Source of the DNA: Candidatus Hydrogenedentota bacterium
Lineage (GTDB): Bacteria; Hydrogenedentota; Hydrogenedentia; Hydrogenedentales; CAITNO01
Assembly: GCA_007124105.1 (NCBI GenBank)
Contig: SLFT01000304.1
Coordinates: 1-11,259 of the forward strand
Length of the DNA stretch: 11,259 bases
Direction of reading: 5' to 3'
Position 1 is the stretch's first letter, and every line of letters begins with the position of its first letter. The notes beneath the pieces are model-generated. The model did not search any database, was not told the origin of the DNA, and saw only the letters and a program-made list of their open reading frames with translations. Made by a program: the position numbers and the translations under genes. This document shows, in pieces, positions 7,029-11,259 of the stretch.

Positions 7029-8051
7029 ATGCTTATGGATGCCGCCAATTTCTTGACCAATGAACCATATTTCAACCGGGAGGAACGCACCGGCGGTTTT
7101 CAGGAAGTATGGTATTTGAAGTTCAACAATGTTGAAGCCGCAAGGGCGCTTTGGTTGCGCTTTACTGTGTTGATACGCAACGACAAGTCAAAAGAGGTCG
7201 CAGAAGTATGGGCTATTTTTTTCGAGGCTAACGATGCCAGCGTCCATAAGGTTGGCATCAAGAATACCTGGCCCATTGCCAGTTTTGAAAATATGGAAAC
7301 GCAGGGATTGCGTATTGAACACAATAGCCTGCTTCCAGACCGCACTGAAGGAAGCGTTTCAGATGACAACCACCAACTGCGCTGGTCTCTGTTCCTGAAA
7401 CCATTGAATAACCTGCAATTCGATTTTGTGCCCGCAATGCTGCCGCGCTTCAAACTGGTCAAGAACACAGCCGCTACTGTCTATGAGAACCTGGCCTTCA
7501 GTGGCTGGTGCGAAGTGGACGGCGCCCGTTATGAATGGACGAATGCGCCGGGCATGCAAGGGCATCTTTCGGGACCGCGCAATGGCCATTCCTGGGCCTG
7601 GGGGCACTGCAATTGTTTTAGCGACCCCTCCGGCGCATACGCTCCCGTCGTCTGGGACGGCCTCTGCGCGCGCGCACCCCTTGGAAAAGGGGCAGCGCCG
7701 CCCTTGACCAGCATGTTTTTTCGCATTGGCGATAAGACGTATCACGTGAATACGATGCGCGACGTGCTCCGTTCCCGCTCCCACTACGATTTTGACCAGT
7801 TTACTTTTCGCGTCAAGAAATGCGGCGTCTTATTTGAAGGAACCGTTTCGGCGCGTCTTGAAGACTATGCGGGCGTCACGTATGAAGATACGGACGGCTC
7901 GTTGCTTTATTGTCACAACTCAAAAATATCGGATATGATCCTCTCGGTGACCCACGCAAACGGCGCGACAACCGAGTATAAGGCCAATCGCGCCGTAGCA
8001 TACGAAGTTGTCAGCCGTGAAGCGCACCCGAACGTGCCGCTCCTGATATAG
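7029..8051 (+). CDS. Soluble lipocalin-like protein (possible CrtC/AttH-type fold)
   Basis: 340 residues with no signal peptide or membrane segment. The predicted content is almost entirely beta, with recurrent aromatic positions. A signature region NGHSWAWGHCNCF (185-197) follows GARYEWTNAPGMQGHLSG, a layout that recalls the conserved W/H-rich centre of the two-domain lipocalin-like proteins CrtC (hydroxyneurosporene synthase) and AttH and of tocopherol-cyclase-type proteins. A second conserved-looking block is EGTVSARLEDYAGVTYEDTDGS (270-291). Such proteins bind or hydrate hydrophobic ligands. No carotenoid gene is present here, so the ligand and reaction are unknown. C193 and C195 are close together and could bind a metal; this is inference. 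The start at 7029 has GGGAG four bases upstream; a second ATG at 7035 is also possible. Transcribed alone, with a terminator candidate at 8234-8250. Confidence 0.5.
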   Translation: MLMDAANFLTNEPYFNREERTGGFQEVWYLKFNNVEAARALWLRFTVLIRNDKSKEVAEVWAIFFEANDASVHKVGIKNTWPIASFENMETQGLRIEHNSLLPDRTEGSVSDDNHQLRWSLFLKPLNNLQFDFVPAMLPRFKLVKNTAATVYENLAFSGWCEVDGARYEWTNAPGMQGHLSGPRNGHSWAWGHCNCFSDPSGAYAPVVWDGLCARAPLGKGAAPPLTSMFFRIGDKTYHVNTMRDVLRSRSHYDFDQFTFRVKKCGVLFEGTVSARLEDYAGVTYEDTDGSLLYCHNSKISDMILSVTHANGATTEYKANRAVAYEVVSREAHPNVPLLI

Positions 8052-8084
8052 TTCTCATACCCATTAACTCAGGAACAGGTCACC

Positions 8085-8171
8085 ATGACGCTCTGCGTTC
8101 CCCTTAAACCGAAAAAGCAGTACCTACCGTTCATGTTCTTTGCGGCGCCGCTGGAAACACTTGCAATGTAA
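8085..8171 (+). CDS. Possible 28-residue small ORF
   Basis: A 28-codon frame starts at ATG 8085 and ends with TAA at 8169-8171. An AGGA (8071-8074) sits 10 bases upstream. The product would be basic in its first half (LKPKKQY) and hydrophobic in its second (FMFFAAPL). There is no family match I recognise. It may be chance, since a frame of this length is common in random sequence. Confidence 0.15.
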   Translation: MTLCVPLKPKKQYLPFMFFAAPLETLAM

Positions 8172-8233
8172 ATACGGCGAGGGCTGACGCGTCCGACCAC
8201 GTCCGAATACCCACCGAAAAATCAAACTGTGAC

Positions 8234-8250
8234 AAGGGCGCGCCCTTTTT
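8234..8250 (+). terminator. Rho-independent terminator candidate
   Basis: The stem AAGGG (8234-8238) and CCCTT (8243-8247) encloses the loop CGCG and runs straight into TTTTT (8246-8250). It lies about 180 bases after the lipocalin-like gene and before the promoter of the next gene, so its most likely job is to end the former transcript. Confidence 0.5.
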
Positions 8251-8272
8251 CTCAACAAACAGACATCGGGAT

Positions 8273-8302
8273 TTGTTACCCTGTTTCATTATGGTTTATG
8301 AT
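8273..8302 (+). promoter_or_regulatory. Candidate sigma70-like promoter for the SDR-aminotransferase gene
   Basis: TTGTTA (8273-8278), an 18-base spacer and TATGAT (8297-8302) match the consensus boxes at four and five of six positions. Transcription would begin near 8309, about 70 bases before the ATG at 8378 and immediately before the hairpin at 8312-8335. Confidence 0.45.
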
Positions 8303-8311
8303 TACCTGTCG

Positions 8312-8348
8312 GCAGTCGCTCACCTGAGCGGCTGCGCATTAGTTTTTT
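8312..8348 (+). promoter_or_regulatory. Leader hairpin followed by T-run
   Basis: GCAGTCGCTC (8312-8321) pairs with GAGCGGCTGC (8326-8335) over ten positions, one of them a U-G wobble, around the loop ACCT. Six Ts follow at 8343-8348, seven bases after the stem. It would sit at the very 5-prime end of the mRNA from the promoter at 8273-8302. It could be a 5-prime stabilising hairpin, an attenuator, or a terminator for read-through from upstream. The T-run is too far from the stem for a classical terminator. Confidence 0.45.
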
Positions 8349-8377
8349 ATCCTCAAATCGGGTGGAGATAAACGCGT

Positions 8378-10564
8378 ATGCGGATTCTTATTACAGGCGG
8401 CGGGGGCTATCTTGGCTACTGGACCACCTTGACTGCGCTTGAAGCAGGCCACGACGTGCGCATATTTGACCGGTTCTGCTTTCTGCCGTCAACAACTAAG
8501 CCACAAGACCTGTTCTCTTCGCCTGAGCTGGCCAGACGGCCTGAACTGATTACAGGGGATATCCGCAGAGTCCAGGAAACGGAAGGGTTGTTCGCGGATG
8601 TTGACGCTGTGATTCATCTGGCGGGTCTCTCCAGCGATCCCACGTGCGACCTGGATGCCGAGATGACGCACGACGTGAATGTGGAAAGTACGCGAGAATT
8701 GGCGCGACAGGCGATTCAGGCAGGTGTGGGGCGCTTCGTGTTTGCCTCCACCTGTGCGGTTTACGGCCAGGGCGTATTCGAGATACTGGACGAGGAAAGC
8801 CCCGCCAATCCCATTTCCGTTTTTTCACGCAGCAAACTGGAAGCGGAAACGGCGCTGTTGTCGCTGGGGACGACCGGCTTCACGCCTGTAGTCGCGCGTA
8901 TGGGCACCCTGTTCGGATACTCGCCGCGGATGCGTTTTGATCTTGCCGTCAACCAGATGGCCGCCACCGCCATCAGACAGAAACGTATTCTTGTCCGGGG
9001 CGGCGGCAATCAATGGCGTCCCTTTCTTCACGTTCGCGACGCGGCAAGAGCGCTGCTGCTCCTGCTTAACGCGCCCGTTGCGGACGTAGCCGGCGAAATT
9101 TTTAATGTAGGCGCCGACGCCCAAAACATCCGTATACGCGACTTGGCCAATACGGTTGCGCAACAGCTGGGAAACGTTGCTGTGGATGTGGCAAGGGACG
9201 ATGACGATCGGCGCACATACCATGTTCGTTTTGCCAAGATCGTGGAGAGACTCGGATTTCAATGCGCATATTCCGTTGATACTGGCATATCGGAGATTAA
9301 GGAAGTGCTGGTTTCGTCAAACATCAACCCTTTCGACGAACAGTATTTCAATGTTGACCGTATGAAACGGTTGCGCGCGTTGCCCGTGGACGCGGGCGGC
9401 GAACCTGTGGCCGCGCGATTTATTCCGTTGAGCAAGCCCGGGCTCGGCGAGCAGGAGGAACAGGCTGTAATCCAGGTGTTGCGCAGCGGCTGGCTGACAT
9501 CAGGCCCACAGGTGAAAACCTTCGAGCAGATGTTTTCCGAAACCGTTTCCGCGCCACACGCCATTGGCGTATCCTCATGCACGGCTGCCCTGCATCTATG
9601 CCTTGTGGATGCGGGCATACAGCCCGGCGATGAAGTGATTATGTCGCCCATTACCTGGGCGTCCACAGGCAACACAATTATTAACATGGGCGCAAACGTG
9701 CGGTTTGTTGATGTTGACCCGCGCACCCTCAATATGAACCCCGATTTATTGGAACAGACGATTACCGAACGTACAAAGGTCATCATGCCCGTACATATTG
9801 CCGGGCATCCCTGCGACATGGACGCCATCCGCGCCGTTGCCGAAAAGCACGGACTGTGCATTATCGAGGATGCGGCGCACGCGCTTGGAGCCCGGTACAA
9901 GAACGAGCCTATAGGCGCGCGCGGCCCGGCATGTTTCAGTTTCTATGCCATCAAGAATATCACGACCATGGAAGGCGGCATGATTGCGCTCCAGGATGCG
10001 GACGCGGCAGCGCGCTTGCGGGTACTCGCTTCAAACGGCATGGCCGCCACCGCCTGGGACCGCTATGGCCGAAGCGCTATCGCCGCGCCGCCAGAAGTGA
10101 TCGTGCCGGGGTACAAATACGCTTTAGGAAACGTCAATGCTGCCATGGGCGTTGCCCAATTAAAAAAGTATAAGATGTTCGCGGCAGCGCGCGCGCGCAT
10201 TGCTGACATGTATACCGCTGTACTGTCCGACCTCGATGAAATAGAGATTCCCCAGGTAGCGGATTATGTGGAGCATGCCTGGCACTTATTCATTATTCGG
10301 CTGAAACTGGATAAGATCGGGCGTACGCGCAACGAAATCGCTTACGAACTTCGGCGCGAAAATATCGGAACAGGCGTACATTTCTATGGACTGCATTTAC
10401 ACCAATTCTATCGCGATACACTTGGCATTCGAGCCGAAGAATTCCCGGAGGCAACGCGTTTATCCAATGAAATCCTGTCACTTCCGTTGCATCCGGGATT
10501 AAACGACAAACATCTGAATGAAATCGTAGCCGCACTGAAAAAGGTGCTTTCCTGGCATGGATAA
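8378..10564 (+). CDS. Fused nucleotide-sugar SDR and DegT/DnrJ/EryC1/StrS-family aminotransferase
   Basis: 728 residues in two parts. Residues 1 to about 318 are an extended SDR (epimerase/dehydratase) with the Rossmann motif TGGGGYLG (6-13), D61 in GDIR, HLAGLSSDP (80-88), FASTCAVYG (122-130) and RPFLHVRDAA (214-223). The catalytic motif YxxxK reads FSRSK (149-153), so Tyr is Phe while Lys153 is kept. After a linker (about 320-347), residues 348-728 form a PLP-dependent sugar aminotransferase with GWLTSGP (371-377), SSCTAALHL (399-407), EDAAH (497-501), the PLP Schiff-base lysine K526 in SFYAIKNITTMEGGM, and GVHFYGLHLHQFYR (666-679), resembling ArnB/PseC-type enzymes. Together the domains suggest modification of a nucleotide-linked hexose to an aminosugar for surface glycans. 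The exact sugar is unknown. Start at 8378 has GGAG (8364-8367) ten bases upstream. No frameshift or stop interrupts the junction. A stand-alone gene. Confidence 0.87.
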   Translation: MRILITGGGGYLGYWTTLTALEAGHDVRIFDRFCFLPSTTKPQDLFSSPELARRPELITGDIRRVQETEGLFADVDAVIHLAGLSSDPTCDLDAEMTHDVNVESTRELARQAIQAGVGRFVFASTCAVYGQGVFEILDEESPANPISVFSRSKLEAETALLSLGTTGFTPVVARMGTLFGYSPRMRFDLAVNQMAATAIRQKRILVRGGGNQWRPFLHVRDAARALLLLLNAPVADVAGEIFNVGADAQNIRIRDLANTVAQQLGNVAVDVARDDDDRRTYHVRFAKIVERLGFQCAYSVDTGISEIKEVLVSSNINPFDEQYFNVDRMKRLRALPVDAGGEPVAARFIPLSKPGLGEQEEQAVIQVLRSGWLTSGPQVKTFEQMFSETVSAPHAIGVSSCTAALHLCLVDAGIQPGDEVIMSPITWASTGNTIINMGANVRFVDVDPRTLNMNPDLLEQTITERTKVIMPVHIAGHPCDMDAIRAVAEKHGLCIIEDAAHALGARYKNEPIGARGPACFSFYAIKNITTMEGGMIALQDADAAARLRVLASNGMAATAWDRYGRSAIAAPPEVIVPGYKYALGNVNAAMGVAQLKKYKMFAAARARIADMYTAVLSDLDEIEIPQVADYVEHAWHLFIIRLKLDKIGRTRNEIAYELRRENIGTGVHFYGLHLHQFYRDTLGIRAEEFPEATRLSNEILSLPLHPGLNDKHLNEIVAALKKVLSWHG

Positions 10565-10810
10565 CCAGGATATGAGGTACATGACATTAGCGTTGCAGAT
10601 ATAACCGGTTAAGCCCCTTTTTTTATATCAGGCGCAGTGCGCTCGATTCGTTAACGTCCCTGTCGCAGCAACAAGACTCCAGTAAACGTGGGTGATTACA
10701 AATGCTGTTTTTGGCAAACATGGAATATGTTTCACCAAACAGATACAATATGTCTCAGCGTAATGCTCCCCATCACACAAAAGCCCTTACCCTGATACAT
10801 AAGGAATCCC
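10565..10810. other. Intergenic region before the ceramidase-type gene
   Basis: These 246 bases contain a run of seven Ts (10618-10624) preceded by AACCGGTTAAGCCCC, which has no convincing GC stem, and a small GCGC-AGT-GCGC hairpin (about 10632-10642). A TACAAT box near 10744 could serve as a -10 element for the next gene but lacks a clear -35. No gene is supported. Confidence 0.3.
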
Positions 10811-11259
10811 ATGAAATTACCTGTACTCATGATTGCTCTATTGCCAGGCATTTGCCTGGCTGCCGACGCGCTGGAGGCGGGCGCCGCCAAAGTGGATATC
10901 ACCGCGCCTGTCGGCACACCGCTCAGCGGCTATGGCGCGCGCATGGGCCGCTGCTCCACCTCTGTACATGATCCGATATGGTCGCGAGCGCTTTACCTTG
11001 ATGACGGCGTCACGCGCCTGTTCCTCGTAAGCGCAGACCTTATCGGCATCATGCCCGAACTGCGCGAACGCGTAATCGAACTAACGGAGGGCCTGGCGCA
11101 GCCGGAAAACATTTTTTTGAGCGCCACGCACACGCACAGCGCACAAGGTGCCATGACGCGCAACATACCAATTCGCTTTGTCTCAGGACGATACATGCCC
11201 GAAGTGCTGGAGCAGACTGCGCAGGGGATTGCCGACTCCATGCGCAACGCCTACGATAA
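10811..11259 (+). CDS. Neutral/alkaline ceramidase N-terminal domain protein, partial (cut by window end)
   Basis: The first 149 residues are visible and the frame is still open at the last base; the terminal TAA-like bases are out of frame. A signal peptide (about 1-18, ending GICLA) precedes the mature start ADALEAGAAKVDITAPVGTPLSGYG. This opening, followed by HDPIWSRALYLDD, LFLVSADLIG and SATHTHSAQG (104-113), is characteristic of the neutral/alkaline non-lysosomal ceramidase N-terminal family. In characterised members the HTH histidine region contributes to the zinc site. True ceramidases cleave the amide of ceramide outside the cytoplasm, but many bacterial proteins with only this domain have unknown substrates. 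The start at 10811 has AAGGA (10801-10805) five bases upstream. Confidence 0.82.
   Translation, partial: MKLPVLMIALLPGICLAADALEAGAAKVDITAPVGTPLSGYGARMGRCSTSVHDPIWSRALYLDDGVTRLFLVSADLIGIMPELRERVIELTEGLAQPENIFLSATHTHSAQGAMTRNIPIRFVSGRYMPEVLEQTAQGIADSMRNAYD

Larger units (their letters stand above)
8052..8377. other. Intergenic leader region with terminator, promoter and hairpin
   Basis: These 326 bases hold, in order, a short open frame (8085-8171), a palindromic terminator candidate (8234-8250), a sigma70-like promoter (8273-8302) and a strong hairpin (8312-8335) just before a T-run. The arrangement cleanly separates the lipocalin-like gene from the fusion gene at 8378, which should therefore be transcribed independently. 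Confidence 0.5.

Noticed and set aside
10605..10624. Terminator after the fusion gene (AACCGGTT ... seven Ts)
   Set aside because: The short palindrome is separated from the T-run and no GC-rich stem abuts the Ts.

Overview
The window looks like chromosomal DNA of a Gram-negative, free-living heterotrophic bacterium. The evidence is a DUF481 outer-membrane barrel ending in Phe, a periplasmic lytic transglycosylase, Shine-Dalgarno starts, moderately GC-rich codon use and generous intergenic spacing. The gene mix (a ROK-like protein without the zinc motif, a PM20D1-like M20 peptidase, a DUF6115-like protein outside Firmicutes, a ceramidase-type hydrolase, CGATTACGAG-type intergenic inverted repeats) reminds me of PVC or Hydrogenedentota-type genomes. 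That placement is from memory and is low confidence. I see no rRNA, tRNA, CRISPR array, transposase or phage gene.

Layout. Positions 1-109 hold a degenerate 9-nt tandem repeat. A ROK-family protein lies on the minus strand (110-1504). Divergent from it is a membrane-anchored coiled-coil protein with a DUF6115/SwrB-like C-terminus (1765-2508). A gene-free stretch of about 310 bases (2509-2818) is packed with small inverted repeats. An M20/PM20D1-like peptidase runs on the minus strand (2819-4285), divergent from a DUF481 outer-membrane protein (4499-5713). That gene converges on a lytic transglycosylase on the minus strand (5971-6885). Divergent from the transglycosylase is a soluble lipocalin-like (CrtC/AttH-type) protein (7029-8051). 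After a gap of about 325 bases with a terminator, a promoter and a leader hairpin comes a 728-residue fusion of a nucleotide-sugar SDR and a DegT-type aminotransferase (8378-10564). The last gene is the N-terminal part of a secreted ceramidase-type hydrolase (10811 to the window edge).

How the genes relate. Almost every gene stands alone with its own start signals; there is no tight operon, and strand switches are frequent. The themes are the cell envelope (DUF481 porin-like barrel, peptidoglycan lytic enzyme, nucleotide-sugar amination) and hydrolysis of lipids or amides (PM20D1-like, ceramidase-like). I see no single multi-gene system. The most unusual object is the single-chain SDR-aminotransferase, whose SDR half has Phe where the catalytic Tyr of YxxxK is expected.
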